Below, piece after piece: positions 34,859 to 43,766 of a DNA stretch of 64,000 nucleotides. The stretch comes from Anaerolineaceae bacterium. Lineage in GTDB: Bacteria > Chloroflexota > Anaerolineae > Aggregatilineales > Phototrophicaceae. The translations under genes were made by a program, and so were the position numbers. How positions within the stretch are numbered: the first letter of the stretch is position 1; each line of letters starts with the position of its first letter. Under the pieces are notes generated by a model. It worked only from the letters and a program-made list of their open reading frames with translations, was not told where the DNA came from and did not search any database. Location: NCBI GenBank assembly GCA_002702065.1, contig NZXX01000009.1, positions 434,001 to 498,000 on the forward strand. The letters are read 5' to 3'.

Positions 34859-36391
34859 ATGGGAACACGGATTCTGGATACCAGCATGGGTTCACGGTCA
34901 AACGTCCTGCCGTTTAATCCGGGACACCTGATGTATCGAGTACGTCAAAATTCAAGTTCAAAATTACGCATGGTCCAGGCGTCACTGGTCGTCATTGATA
35001 TGCTGATGGTGGCGCTGGCCTTCTGGGCAGCCTACAACATGCGCTTCGAAGGCTTTACCGCGGTCCTGTTCGACGCGGAAGGTATCAGCGACGTCGAGTT
35101 TTACCAGCAGACGGTATTTTTTCTGGTGCCGCTGTGGTTGGGCCTGTTTCTGATATTTAAGGCTTACGACCGCTCTATTCTCTTTTCCGGGCACCAGGAA
35201 TACACAAGCATCTTCAACGCCTCCACCGTCGGCATCATGCTCGTCATCGTCCTGATCTTTCTGGACATGAACCTGGTTATCGCGCGTGGCTGGTTGATCC
35301 TGGCGTGGTTGTTTTCTGTCAGCTTCGTCTGGCTCGATCGTTTTATTATCCGGCGCGTGGTTTACGAAGCACGGCGGCGCGGGCATTTCCTGACCCCAAC
35401 CTACATTGTCGGCGCCAACCCCGAAGGTATCGCTATCGCCGGTCACCTGATGAGTGCGCCGCAGCATGGCATTAACGTCATCGGTTTTCTGGATGACATG
35501 CTGGGGGCGGGCGAGGCCGTAATGCCGGATGTCGTGGTGCACGGTTCGACCGAACGTGCCGAAGAATTGTGTGGCAAATTCGGTGTCGAACGTCTGATTG
35601 TGGCGACCAGCGGCGTCGAACGTGAACACCTGCAAGCGATGTTCAAGCGGTTTGTCAACGTCGATGATGTGTCCGTCTGGCTGTCCTCCGGCATGTACGA
35701 AATGCTCACCACTGGCGTTCGCGTGCAGGACATCGGCTCGATGGCGATGATCAGCGTCAACCGGGTGCGGCTCAACGGCATCAATATGGTCGTCAAAACC
35801 GTTATCGATTACGTCGGCGCGGTATTGGGGCTGCTGGCCCTGTCACCCATCCTGCTGGGCATCATCCTGATTATGAAACGTACCGACCCCGGTCCGATCA
35901 TCTACCGGCGGCGAGTGGTCGGTGTGGGCGGCAAACAGTTCGACGCCTTCAAATTTCGCACGATGGTGGTCAACAGCGCCGAAGTGCTGGCCGAGCATCT
36001 GGCCAACAACCCGGAGGCCAAAGCCGAATGGGACAAGTACGAAAAGCTGCGCGATGACCCGCGCGTCACCCGCATTGGCGACTTTCTGCGCAAAACCAGC
36101 CTCGATGAGCTGCCGCAGTTGATCAACGTGCTGCGCGGCGAGATGAGCCTGGTTGGGCCGCGCATGATTACGCTGGACGAGGTCGAACGCTACGGGCAGT
36201 GGGACATGAATATTCACACCGTCAAGCCCGGCCTGACCGGTCTGTGGCAGATCAGCGGGCGCAGCGAAGTGTCGTATGCCGAGCGCGTGCGGCTGGATAT
36301 GCACTACATCCGCAACTATTCGTTCTGGCTCGACCTGCAAATTCTGGTGTGGACGGTGCCGGTGGTGGTGTTCCGCAAAGGGGCGTACTAG
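34859..36391 (+). CDS. Polyprenyl glycosylphosphotransferase (repeat-unit initiating enzyme)
   Basis: 510 residues from an ATG preceded by AGGAGGG. Four N-terminal membrane helices (~40-160), a CoA-binding-like middle domain ('TYIVGANPEGIAIAGHLMSA'), a fifth helix (~315-340) and the catalytic sugar-transferase domain with 'FDAFKFRTMVVNSAE', 'KTSLDELPQLINVLRGEMSL', 'VGPRMI' and 'KPGLTGLWQISGRS'. WbaP/WcaJ-type enzymes move a sugar-1-phosphate from a UDP-sugar to undecaprenyl phosphate and so start the repeat unit. It is the last gene of the cluster and is followed by a terminator. Confidence 0.95.
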   Translation: MGTRILDTSMGSRSNVLPFNPGHLMYRVRQNSSSKLRMVQASLVVIDMLMVALAFWAAYNMRFEGFTAVLFDAEGISDVEFYQQTVFFLVPLWLGLFLIFKAYDRSILFSGHQEYTSIFNASTVGIMLVIVLIFLDMNLVIARGWLILAWLFSVSFVWLDRFIIRRVVYEARRRGHFLTPTYIVGANPEGIAIAGHLMSAPQHGINVIGFLDDMLGAGEAVMPDVVVHGSTERAEELCGKFGVERLIVATSGVEREHLQAMFKRFVNVDDVSVWLSSGMYEMLTTGVRVQDIGSMAMISVNRVRLNGINMVVKTVIDYVGAVLGLLALSPILLGIILIMKRTDPGPIIYRRRVVGVGGKQFDAFKFRTMVVNSAEVLAEHLANNPEAKAEWDKYEKLRDDPRVTRIGDFLRKTSLDELPQLINVLRGEMSLVGPRMITLDEVERYGQWDMNIHTVKPGLTGLWQISGRSEVSYAERVRLDMHYIRNYSFWLDLQILVWTVPVVVFRKGAY

Positions 36392-36440
36392 TTTTACTGC
36401 GTGGGATTAAGCAATCACCCTGCCAATGTGGTTAAACAAG

Positions 36441-36472
36441 CAGGCGTCGCCGTTGATGGGACGCCTGTTTTT
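36441..36472 (+). terminator. Rho-independent terminator of the exopolysaccharide cluster
   Basis: CAGGCGTC-(11)-GACGCCTG, a perfect 8-bp stem, followed by TTTTTGTTTATTT, 50 bases after the stop of the phosphotransferase gene. Confidence 0.9.
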
Positions 36473-36474
36473 GT

Positions 36475-36927
36475 TTATTTGCTGGCGTTGTTCTGTAACC
36501 GCTTTTGTGCTTCGTACGCGACCATCGCCACAATGCCCATGAGGCCCTGCCCCTTGCCCATCGAAATCTCCTTGCCGAAGATTTTGAAGACAATATCCGT
36601 CGGGATCTCAGCCACCTGTTCCAGCGGTGCGCCAGAGCAGGCGTCTTCCAGAATGACCGACATCGCCATCGCCGACAGGCCCTGCGGGTTCAGCACATCG
36701 AAACGATATGTCAGCGTGCCGTCCGGATTTTCCAGCGCCCAGACATACGCCTCGGATTCGCACGCCGGAACCTTATGGGCGTCGTCGTAGGGTGGAGTCG
36801 CCACATCCGGCGAGACCTTGACGTCCGCAAACTGATCCGCCATTTCGATCAGATAGTCCGTGCGTTCGTTGCGATCCGTGATAAAGGTAAAATCTTCCAG
36901 CACTTCGTTGAGTTTTTGTGGCAGCAT
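36475..36927 (-). CDS. sufE: Sulfur acceptor protein SufE
   Basis: 150 residues. SufE takes persulfide sulfur from a cysteine desulfurase (SufS) and hands it to the Fe-S scaffold. The active Cys sits in 'HKVPACESEAYVWA' (Cys56), matching the family's exposed-loop motif, and 'EIPTDIVFKIFGKEISMGKG' fits the C-terminal half. It starts 3 bases after a rhodanese-type sulfurtransferase gene, a pairing that suggests joint handling of sulfane sulfur. No sufS is in the window. Confidence 0.92.
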   Translation of the reverse strand: MLPQKLNEVLEDFTFITDRNERTDYLIEMADQFADVKVSPDVATPPYDDAHKVPACESEAYVWALENPDGTLTYRFDVLNPQGLSAMAMSVILEDACSGAPLEQVAEIPTDIVFKIFGKEISMGKGQGLMGIVAMVAYEAQKRLQNNASK

Positions 36928-36930
36928 TGA

Positions 36931-37794
36931 CTATTTCTCGATGGGGACGTTAACGAGATTGCCCCATTCCGTCCAGCTTCCGTCGTAATTGCGCACCTTC
37001 GGGTAACCCAGCAGGTAAGTCAGCACGAACCAAGTATGGCTGCTGCGCTCACCGATGCGGCAGTAGGCAATGACGTCATCTTCGGGGCTAAGTCCCTGAT
37101 TGTGTTCGTAAATCTGGCGTAGTTCTTCAGCCGATTTGAACGTCCCATCCTCGGTGTTGACGGCCTGGCTCCAGGGCACATTCTTGGCACCGGGGATATG
37201 CCCGCCGCGCAGCGCACCTTCCTGCGGGTAATTCGGCATGTGCAGCAGTTCGCCGCTGAACTCCTGCGGGCTGCGGACATCCACCAGCGGTTTATCGCTC
37301 TTGATATGGGAAAGGACCTCATCGCGGAACGCCCTTACCCCGTGATCATTGCGTTCCGGCGCGGTGTAACGGGTGGGCTCGTACTGCGGTACTTCACGCG
37401 TCATATCGCGGCCTTCTTTTTCCCACTTCAGGCGACCGCCATCCATGACGCGGGCGTTCTTGTGCCCGAACAGCTGGAACACCCAGAAGGCATAGCACGC
37501 CCACCAGTTGTTCTTGTCGCCGTAAAAGACGACGGTTGTATCCGGTGTCACCCCAATCCGAGACATCAACGACTCGAAGCCCTCACGGTGCAGATAATCA
37601 CGACGCAGGGGGTCATTCAGGTCGGTGGTCCAATCGACCTGCACCGCACCGGGGATATGGCCGGACGGGTACAACAACGGATCTTCGTTCGATTCAACAA
37701 TGCGCACATCGGGGTCAGTTCGGTGTTCGGCGACCCAATCCGTGGATACCAGCATTTCCGGGTGAACGTAGCCTCTACTCGCTATATCAGACAT
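36931..37794 (-). CDS. Two-domain rhodanese-type sulfurtransferase
   Basis: 287 residues from an ATG at 37794 with GGAG nine bases upstream; the track ORF to 37917 adds 41 residues that do not look like rhodanese. Two rhodanese domains: the first ends in '[20 protein letters not shown]', with Asp where the active Cys would be, so it is structural; the second has the active loop '[20 protein letters not shown]'. Such enzymes move sulfur from thiosulfate or 3-mercaptopyruvate to acceptors. Operon with sufE (3-base gap). Divergent from the GT39 gene. Confidence 0.92.
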   Translation of the reverse strand: MSDIASRGYVHPEMLVSTDWVAEHRTDPDVRIVESNEDPLLYPSGHIPGAVQVDWTTDLNDPLRRDYLHREGFESLMSRIGVTPDTTVVFYGDKNNWWACYAFWVFQLFGHKNARVMDGGRLKWEKEGRDMTREVPQYEPTRYTAPERNDHGVRAFRDEVLSHIKSDKPLVDVRSPQEFSGELLHMPNYPQEGALRGGHIPGAKNVPWSQAVNTEDGTFKSAEELRQIYEHNQGLSPEDDVIAYCRIGERSSHTWFVLTYLLGYPKVRNYDGSWTEWGNLVNVPIEK

Positions 37795-37942
37795 TCCACG
37801 CATCTCCGCAATCGAATAAAAAAGACGATTATCATCATAACTCGCAGAAGTCGGCACGGCAACCCCCGATGGTTTTATTAACGCATGAGTCCGACCGCCG
37901 CATGCTAGAATGTGCATGTGATGTCACGCAGGTCATACGCCC

Positions 37943-39526
37943 ATGAAAATCCTCGCCCCGGTTCGCCAACCTGTTTCGCCGTCTGCCCGCCAGCGCAGCT
38001 ATCTGTTAATCGCGGTCCTCATCGTGTTGGTGATCGGCCTGCACAGTCTGCAATTTGCCAGCCTGGATTACCGCGAGGACGAAATTCATACGCTGCGCAT
38101 GGCCCGCGAACTGAATCTGCCGGGTCTGGTGCAGTATCTGGCCGGGAACGATATTCACCCCCCGGTCTGGCGCATGCTGGCGGTGGGCTGGATCAACCTG
38201 TTTGGCATGGATGCCGGGTTAACGCGGGCGTTTTCCGGTTTGTTTACGGTGCTGACTCTGGCGTTTGTTTTCCGGCTGGCGAGTGACCTATTCACGCACC
38301 GCGTTGGCGTGCTGGCGGTCATCATTCTGGGCTGTCTGCCGTTCTTTCAGTTCTACGGGCATGAGCTGCGTCCCTATGCGGTACTGGCCATGACAGCAGC
38401 CGGTATGCAGTGGAGCCTGCTGCGCTGGATACGACATGGCAAGTTTGTCCATGCGCTGCTCTTTGTCCTGCTGGGCATACTGGCACTCTATACCCACTTC
38501 TTCGCGGTGTTCCTGCTGGCCGCACTCGCGCTGACATTTGTGCTGATCGTGCGCTGGGACCCGGCGCGCTATCTGCGGGCGTTCGGTTTATGGGCGGCTA
38601 TCGGGCTGGCCTTTTTGCCCTGGGTCATTCCGCTGCTGCACGGCATGTTTGTGCGTGACCCCGGCGGCGCTCATTACACCCTGGAGCAAAACGCCGAAGG
38701 TTGGATGGCGCTGCTGCGCGGGATGCAGGGCTTACCGCTGTTGATTCTGCCCGCGCTGCTGATCACCGTCCAGGCGGCCTATCCCTTTGCGCGTCGCAGG
38801 CCGGTCAGGGTCATGCGCTTCCCTGTCGAATGGCGGCGGTTATATGTGCTGGCGCTGCCGGTCTTCGCTCTGGGCCTCATCATTCTGACCGACCGGTTTG
38901 TCAGCATCCTGACACCACGCAATCTCATGATTATTGTGCCGTCGCTGGCGATCCTCTCGGCGGCTCTGATTGCCATCATCACGCCGCTGTTCCGCTACCT
39001 CATGATGACGCTGATTATCGCGGTGGGGTTGTTCGGGTTTCAGCCTTACAACATCACCGTACCGTATCAGGGCATCGTCGATGTGCTGACCCCCTCATTT
39101 CAGCCGACAGATCGCATTGTGACCAACATCAACCACAATGAAGTTGGCGTATCTGCGCTGGTCTATTACCTGCTCGACGTTATGCCACAGCCTATGGACG
39201 TGGACTCGATGATACACATCGTCGAACCGGGCGTGGTCGCCACATTCCAGCGGCAGCTCACCCCGGTTACACACATCCTGCGCGATGATGACCCGCAAAC
39301 CGTCGAAGCATTTGATGCCTTCCTGCAAGACACGCAGCGGGTGTGGCTGATCCAGTATGTTGGTCCGCCGTTTATGCTGGCAGATGGCCTGCTGATGGAT
39401 TCTTTTGGGCCACGCATCGAAGCCCGCTTTACCGCCTGCGCCACCCATGAACTGCCCATGCGCGTGCCTGCCGGGGCCTACTATCGCGTCATCGAGTATG
39501 GCGCACAGGTCAGCGACTGTTCATAA
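37943..39526 (+). CDS. GT39-like polytopic membrane glycosyltransferase
   Basis: 527 residues with an N-terminal helix, the first-loop motif 'ASLDYREDEIHTLRMARELN' and 'GNDIHPPVW', both typical of the ArnT/PMT superfamily in Chloroflexota and relatives, then about ten helices and a ~130-residue C-terminal outer domain. It would use a polyprenyl-phosphate sugar as donor. The acceptor is not known. It is separate from the exopolysaccharide cluster by the sulfur genes on the other strand. Confidence 0.82.
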   Translation: MKILAPVRQPVSPSARQRSYLLIAVLIVLVIGLHSLQFASLDYREDEIHTLRMARELNLPGLVQYLAGNDIHPPVWRMLAVGWINLFGMDAGLTRAFSGLFTVLTLAFVFRLASDLFTHRVGVLAVIILGCLPFFQFYGHELRPYAVLAMTAAGMQWSLLRWIRHGKFVHALLFVLLGILALYTHFFAVFLLAALALTFVLIVRWDPARYLRAFGLWAAIGLAFLPWVIPLLHGMFVRDPGGAHYTLEQNAEGWMALLRGMQGLPLLILPALLITVQAAYPFARRRPVRVMRFPVEWRRLYVLALPVFALGLIILTDRFVSILTPRNLMIIVPSLAILSAALIAIITPLFRYLMMTLIIAVGLFGFQPYNITVPYQGIVDVLTPSFQPTDRIVTNINHNEVGVSALVYYLLDVMPQPMDVDSMIHIVEPGVVATFQRQLTPVTHILRDDDPQTVEAFDAFLQDTQRVWLIQYVGPPFMLADGLLMDSFGPRIEARFTACATHELPMRVPAGAYYRVIEYGAQVSDCS

Positions 39527-39626
39527 GCGCACTATCAACCCCATCTATTGGGGGGCAACCGATCCCCCTTTGCCATTATGCTCAACTCAGGGCAATATCT
39601 GTCGACCCGGTGGTGAGAAGGGGGTC

Positions 39627-40070
39627 ATGATGGTAGTAGTTTATTATGTAACCGGGTTTATTTTTTCACTGTTTCTGATTGGTTTTTTTTCGGCCTCGCT
39701 GCGCAACGCGTATACCGGCGGCTTCGAGCTGGTGGCGTTCATCAGCCTCGACCTGCTCAGCGGATTCGGCGCGATCTTCTTTTTCCTGCTGCTGATCGCG
39801 CATTTTGTGCGGCAGTTCGCCCACACCCAGACCCAGGCACTCCCGCCTGTCGCCAGCGCCCATTACGGCCCGCCGCAGTCCACCTTTGCCCAGCGATGGG
39901 GCAAGCGGAAGTCCGCCACCTATGAGCACACCTTTTACGAAAGCCGGGTGACAGGCGAGCAGCGTCCATATCGCCTGAAGTGTGTCCAGATCAACAGCAT
40001 CCGCAGTCGCTCCGGCGGTGGGGGCCGCGCTCTGCTGGATTACGGCTATCTGGGTGCACGCCGCCGATAA
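39627..40070 (+). CDS. Small two-helix membrane protein of unknown function
   Basis: 147 residues from the ATG at 39627, with GAAGGGGG just upstream; the longer track ORF begins inside the previous gene. Two hydrophobic helices (~6-25 and ~38-62) are followed by a ~80-residue polar, basic tail ending 'LLDYGYLGARRR', probably cytoplasmic. No family recognised. Confidence 0.6.
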   Translation: MMVVVYYVTGFIFSLFLIGFFSASLRNAYTGGFELVAFISLDLLSGFGAIFFFLLLIAHFVRQFAHTQTQALPPVASAHYGPPQSTFAQRWGKRKSATYEHTFYESRVTGEQRPYRLKCVQINSIRSRSGGGGRALLDYGYLGARRR

Positions 40071-40074
40071 GCAA

Positions 40075-40105
40075 CAAAAAAGGACGGGGCATCAACCTCG
40101 TCCTT
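40075..40105 (-). terminator. Rho-independent terminator of the peptide-importer ATPase genes
   Basis: On the minus strand AAGGACGAGG-ttgatg-CCCCGTCCTT (10 pairs, one G-U) followed by TTTTGTTG. It lies 47 bases past the stop at 40152. The hairpin could also slow transcription from the convergent plus-strand gene. Confidence 0.85.
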
Positions 40106-40151
40106 CTAGCTTACTGAATGTCACTGCGTTGATGTCAACGCACGCTGCGCC

Positions 40152-41207
40152 TTAGATCACGCGGTGGCAGGCGACAAAGTGGCCCGGCGACACCTCAATC
40201 AATTCAGGATCGGGATCTTCATAGCACAGGCCAAAGCGCACCGGGCAGCGTGTGTTAAAGTTGCAGCCATGCGGCGGATTGGCCGGGCTGGGCACATCGC
40301 CGGTGAGGATGATGCGCTGGGCACGTTTTTCTTTTACCGGGTCCGGCACAGGCACCGCAGAAAGCAACGCCTGCGTGTAGGGATGTAGCGGGTTTTCGTA
40401 CAGCTCGTCCGACGGCGCCAGTTCCACTACTTTACCCAGATACATCACCGCCACACGATTACAGATATGGCGCACCATACTCAGGTCATGGGCGATGAAC
40501 AGGTAAGTCAGGTTCAGTTCTTCCTGCAAATCTTCCAGCAGATTGACCACCTGCGCCTGAATCGACACGTCCAGCGCCGAAATCGGCTCATCGGCGACGA
40601 TGAAGCTCGGTTCCAGGGCCAGGGCACGGGCGATACCAATACGCTGCCGCTGTCCGCCCGAAAATTCATGGGGATAGCGATTGACATAGTACGGGTTCAG
40701 GCCCACACGTTCAAGCAGAGATTCGACATATTCTTCCTGCTCTTTCCGGCCCATAATGTTGTGGATACGCAGCGGTTCGCTGACGATGCGACCGACCGAC
40801 ATACGCGGGTTGAGCGAGGCATACGGATCCTGGAAGATCATCTGCATCCGGCGGCGCATTTTGCGCAGCTCTTCGCCCTTCATGTCTGTCAGTTCTTTGA
40901 AGACTTCCTTGCCACTTTCGTCAGTATCCTTGATCTGCACCGAACCTTCTGTCGGTTCGTACAATTGCAATACGGTACGACCAGTGGTGCTCTTGCCGCA
41001 GCCAGACTCGCCCACAAGGCCGAGTGTTTCGCCTTTGTAAATATCGAAACTGACACCATCGACGGCTTTTACCGCGCCCACCTGCCGCTGGAAAATAATG
41101 CCAGAGCTGATCGGGAAATGTTTCTTCAGGCCGCGCACCCGGACGAGGACATCTTTATCATCCTGTTTGTTCGCAAGGGCTTCCGCCTGCGTGGTTACGC
41201 TACTCAT
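40152..41207 (-). CDS. Oligopeptide/dipeptide ABC transporter ATP-binding protein (DppF/OppF type)
   Basis: 351 residues. Walker A '[18 protein letters not shown]', signature '[20 protein letters not shown]', Walker B '[11 protein letters not shown]', and the family's C-terminal Cys-rich oligopeptide region '[15 protein letters not shown]', which binds an Fe-S cluster in some members. It powers import of small peptides with its partner upstream. ATGA overlap (4 bases) with the partner gene couples translation. Permeases and binding protein are not in the window. Confidence 0.93.
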   Translation of the reverse strand: MSSVTTQAEALANKQDDKDVLVRVRGLKKHFPISSGIIFQRQVGAVKAVDGVSFDIYKGETLGLVGESGCGKSTTGRTVLQLYEPTEGSVQIKDTDESGKEVFKELTDMKGEELRKMRRRMQMIFQDPYASLNPRMSVGRIVSEPLRIHNIMGRKEQEEYVESLLERVGLNPYYVNRYPHEFSGGQRQRIGIARALALEPSFIVADEPISALDVSIQAQVVNLLEDLQEELNLTYLFIAHDLSMVRHICNRVAVMYLGKVVELAPSDELYENPLHPYTQALLSAVPVPDPVKEKRAQRIILTGDVPSPANPPHGCNFNTRCPVRFGLCYEDPDPELIEVSPGHFVACHRVI

Positions 41208-42220
41208 ACCGGGGCTACTCCTTCAACATTCGGTTCGGTTTCCCGGACATCCACCCAACAGGCCATGACATGGGGGCCGCCGGGCTTACCGGGCACCGGC
41301 TCCAGTTTGGGTGTTTCCGTCAAACATTTTTCAATACGATAAGGACAACGAGGCGCAAACGGGCAGCCGACAATCGGGTTGCGCATATCCGGCGGCGAAC
41401 CTTCAATCGACACCAGCCGCTGATTGTGCACATCCATCCGCGGCAGCGATTGCATCAGCCCCAGCGTGTACGGATGACGGGTGTCGGCGAATACTTCTTC
41501 GACCGGACCACGTTCGACAATCGTACCCGCATACATCACGTTGATGTTGTCGGCAATACCGGCGACCACACCCAGATCATGGCTGATCCAGATAATCGCC
41601 ATGCCAAATTCCTCGCGCAGCCGCTTGACCAGATCAAGGATCTGCGCCTGGATCGTCACGTCCAGCGCCGTCGTCGGTTCATCCGCGATCAGCAGCTTCG
41701 GGTTGCATGACAGCCCCATCGCGATCATCACACGCTGGCGCATACCACCCGAAAACTGGTGCGGATAATTATCCAGCCGGCTGTCGGCGTCGGGGATGCC
41801 CACCAGCGACAGCAGTTCGGCAGCGCGCGTGCGGGCTTCCTTGTTGTTCATGCCCAGATGCAGCTTCAGCGCTTCGGTAATCTGCGAACCAATGGTGAGG
41901 ACGGGGTTCAGCGATGTCATCGGGTCCTGAAAGATCATGGCAATTTCGGACCCACGTACCAGGCGCATCTCCTCGGACGAGAGCTTGAGTAAATCCCGTC
42001 CGCGAAAGATCACCTCACCGCTTTCCACCTTGCCTGGTGGATTCGGGATCAGACCCATAATCGCCAGGGAATGGACACTCTTACCGCTGCCACTTTCGCC
42101 TACGACGCCCAGCGTTTCACCTTCGTTGAGCACATAGGACACATCGTTTACAGCGTAGATGGTCCCTTCCTGGGTATAAAATCGAGTGACGAGGTTTTTC
42201 ACCTCCATGAGCACTGCCAA
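41204..42220 (-). CDS. Oligopeptide/dipeptide ABC transporter ATP-binding protein (DppD/OppD type)
   Basis: About 338 residues. Walker A '[19 protein letters not shown]', signature '[20 protein letters not shown]', Walker B '[11 protein letters not shown]', and '[15 protein letters not shown]' near the C-terminus. The start is a judgement: a TTG at 42220 has AAGGAGG eight bases upstream; an ATG four codons later (42208) also begins the conserved '[10 protein letters not shown]'; the track start at 42280 lacks support. First gene of the pair. Upstream are two palindromes that may be operators. Confidence 0.9.
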   Translation of the reverse strand: MAVLMEVKNLVTRFYTQEGTIYAVNDVSYVLNEGETLGVVGESGSGKSVHSLAIMGLIPNPPGKVESGEVIFRGRDLLKLSSEEMRLVRGSEIAMIFQDPMTSLNPVLTIGSQITEALKLHLGMNNKEARTRAAELLSLVGIPDADSRLDNYPHQFSGGMRQRVMIAMGLSCNPKLLIADEPTTALDVTIQAQILDLVKRLREEFGMAIIWISHDLGVVAGIADNINVMYAGTIVERGPVEEVFADTRHPYTLGLMQSLPRMDVHNQRLVSIEGSPPDMRNPIVGCPFAPRCPYRIEKCLTETPKLEPVPGKPGGPHVMACWVDVRETEPNVEGVAPV

Positions 42221-42371
42221 AAGCGCGCCCTCCTTACTAGAAGCATCATTTTGGGCGAGAGTTTGCACGATCTTGCCCAACCTGTCAAATCTGTCGTTAT
42301 AGTTACCCGCAGAGAAGACTTAAGGTTCATCTGACTCGCGCGGTGAAAACGATATTGTGGGGTTGATGCCG

Positions 42372-42438
42372 TGCATGTTACAAGCAGGTCGGTATTGTAA
42401 CATGCATCCAGGCAACCGGACAGGTATTGTCTGACAAT
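42372..42438. promoter_or_regulatory. Two palindromes upstream of the peptide-importer genes
   Basis: TGCATGTTACAA-(11)-TTGTAACATGCA is a perfect 12-bp inverted repeat (42372-42383/42395-42406). ATTGTC-T-GACAAT is a perfect 13-base palindrome at 42426-42438. Both lie in the 302-base gap between the importer start and the end of the SWIM gene. They fit operator sites better than terminators since no U-run follows. A possible -35 TTGACA lies nearer the importer start on the minus strand. Confidence 0.45.
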
Positions 42439-42472
42439 CTGACAGCAGTATTCTCTGTGAAAAAGTGTTAAA

Positions 42473-42498
42473 GCAAAACAGGGGGCGAACCCCCTGTT
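42473..42498 (-). terminator. Rho-independent terminator of the SWIM gene
   Basis: Minus strand AACAGGGGG-ttcg-CCCCCTGTT, a perfect 9-bp stem with a UUCG loop, followed by TTGCTTT. It starts 25 bases after the stop at 42523. Confidence 0.88.
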
Positions 42499-42522
42499 GG
42501 TTGAATGCGCAATTGATGCCAA

Positions 42523-43011
42523 CTAGACCTTCTGCGCTTCGGGCAGCATCCCTTTCAGCAGGCGCTCCATCGCAATGGTGTGGCTCGACACACCGCGCAT
42601 ACGGAATGAATTGCTGTCGCAGTTCCAGGCCCCGCTGTCGTAGCTGACGCTGTGGTCGCCATTGTTGCCGCGAATGCTGACTGTAAAGCCATTGATCAGA
42701 ATACGATCTTTCTCGGTCGCATAGCGCGCGGCTTTATCGACATCGCTGACCACATTTTGTCCGGGGGCATAGGGCAGCGGCGGAATTTTGAGCATGGGCT
42801 TCAGCACACGCTCAAGGGTCATGATGTGCGGGCAGATGTAATGCGTCTGGAAACCGGGGCAGGTGCAATGCCAGCCAGACGAATCCAGCGTGACGGTGTA
42901 GGTATCGTTGTCACCCTTAAAGGTTACGTTTAATGCCTGGAAGGTCACGCGCTCCGGCTCGTTAGCATACAGCCGGGCTTTCTCGATCTGACTGATCATT
43001 CCGTAGTCCAT
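42523..43011 (-). CDS. SWIM zinc-finger protein with a second degenerate copy
   Basis: 162 residues with AAAGGAG before the ATG. The first half holds a SWIM motif, 'WHCTCPGFQTHYICPHIMTL' (CxC...CxH), which binds zinc and often DNA or protein. The second half repeats the same layout (aromatic/Tyr start, 'FTVSIRGNNGDHSVSYDSGA', then 'WNCDSNSFRMRGVSSHTIAM') but keeps only one Cys and the His, so its zinc site is probably lost. Cellular role unknown. A candidate leader RNA with a terminator precedes it. Confidence 0.78.
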   Translation of the reverse strand: MDYGMISQIEKARLYANEPERVTFQALNVTFKGDNDTYTVTLDSSGWHCTCPGFQTHYICPHIMTLERVLKPMLKIPPLPYAPGQNVVSDVDKAARYATEKDRILINGFTVSIRGNNGDHSVSYDSGAWNCDSNSFRMRGVSSHTIAMERLLKGMLPEAQKV

Positions 43012-43052
43012 TGTGACACACTCCTTTAGTAGGTATCAACCGTATACGAAAA

Positions 43053-43160
43053 AAAACACGCGGTCAGGGAGCAGCCCGAACCGCGTGCAGCGAAGTCTTT
43101 GGGGGGAACCAGTTGAATACATATCTTCATCTGGTCAGTCACATTCCTGTGGTTTCTTCA
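43053..43160 (-). ncRNA. Candidate small RNA or attenuating leader upstream of the SWIM gene
   Basis: From the promoter at 43168-43196 a transcript would start near 43160. It holds ACCAGaTGAA-(8)-TTCAaCTGGT (9 pairs, 43109-43136) and then CACGCGGT-(15)-ACCGCGTG with an inner GGG/CCC pair, followed by eight U: a strong terminator at 43053-43087. Because the SWIM start is 42 bases further on, this is either a ~105-base sRNA or a transcription attenuator. No known family recognised. Confidence 0.55.
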
Positions 43161-43167
43161 TAGCCCA

Positions 43168-43196
43168 AGTTTATGTCACTATTAAACAAATGTCAA
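43168..43196 (-). promoter_or_regulatory. Sigma70-type promoter reading toward the SWIM gene
   Basis: Minus strand: perfect TTGACA (43191-43196), 17 bases, TAAACT (43168-43173). It lies within an AT-rich stretch of the 410-base gap 43012-43421. Confidence 0.7.
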
Positions 43197-43300
43197 ACGA
43201 TTTAAACCAATTATAAACCTCTTTTTTACGCATTTTTGGTGGACTTCGCACAAGTGCGGGGCAGCGAGCTGGAGCCAGTTGTTCTCCACAGTCTCACCCC

Positions 43301-43372
43301 AAAAAACCGGCAGCGTGCGACGAGTTTATCCGCGCGGGTGGCAACCCAAATAACGCGCCTCGCGCACGCCGG
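43301..43372 (-). terminator. Long hairpin with U-run after the 2TM operon
   Basis: Minus strand CCGGCGTGCG ... CGCACG-ctg-CCGG (10 pairs with a 3-base bulge) enclosing a further GC-rich stem, followed by TTTTTT at 43301-43306. It lies 50 bases past the stop at 43422 and probably ends the three-gene operon. Confidence 0.6.
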
Positions 43373-43421
43373 GACTTGCGCCTCGTGGATATAGTACGGT
43401 GCGTTCGTAAATGCGCTGCGG

Positions 43422-43766
43422 CTAGCTGCGCGATGAACCGATGTCGTGCCAGCGAAACCAGAAATCATTCTGGTTGAAAGTATCCTGACGTTTGTGCGAT
43501 GTCTGCTCTGGCAGCAGCGCAACCGGCTGAACAACCAGTTCCTTTTGTGTCCACACCGGGCTGTGGGTCGTGTACAACAGCGACAGGTGCATCAGAATGA
43601 TGGCGAACAAAACGGAACGCAGCGCCAGTGCCAGCGGATCAACCGGCAGCAGTGCGCTCTGGAGCAGGCAAAACAGTATATAAGCGATAATGTGCAGCGA
43701 CAGCCAGGTGCGATGCTGCCCCCGGTGTATCAATTGCGGTTGATAGGCCATCAATTTAGTATCCAT
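43422..43766 (-). CDS. Small membrane protein, third gene of the 2TM operon
   Basis: 114 residues from the ATG at 43766, with GAGGGGC upstream; the track start at 43793 is less likely. Two hydrophobic helices ('LSLHIIAYILFCLLQSALLP' and 'LALRSVLFAIILMHLSLLY') in a short hairpin, basic N-terminus, polar C-terminus with several His/Trp. It overlaps the end of the preceding 2TM gene by 11 bases. It looks like a diverged 2TM-type protein without the acidic tail of its neighbours. Function unknown. Confidence 0.6.
   Translation of the reverse strand: MDTKLMAYQPQLIHRGQHRTWLSLHIIAYILFCLLQSALLPVDPLALALRSVLFAIILMHLSLLYTTHSPVWTQKELVVQPVALLPEQTSHKRQDTFNQNDFWFRWHDIGSSRS

Noticed and set aside
43057-43087. 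SRP RNA core (GGTCAGG ... GCAGCC)
   Set aside because: Resembles the SRP domain in a few bases only, without the GGAA tetraloop; the stem plus U-run is a terminator.
43226-43534. 102-residue minus-strand ORF past the 2TM operon
   Set aside because: Overlaps the end of the last 2TM-operon gene and runs through a GC-rich hairpin/terminator; no ribosome site or family.
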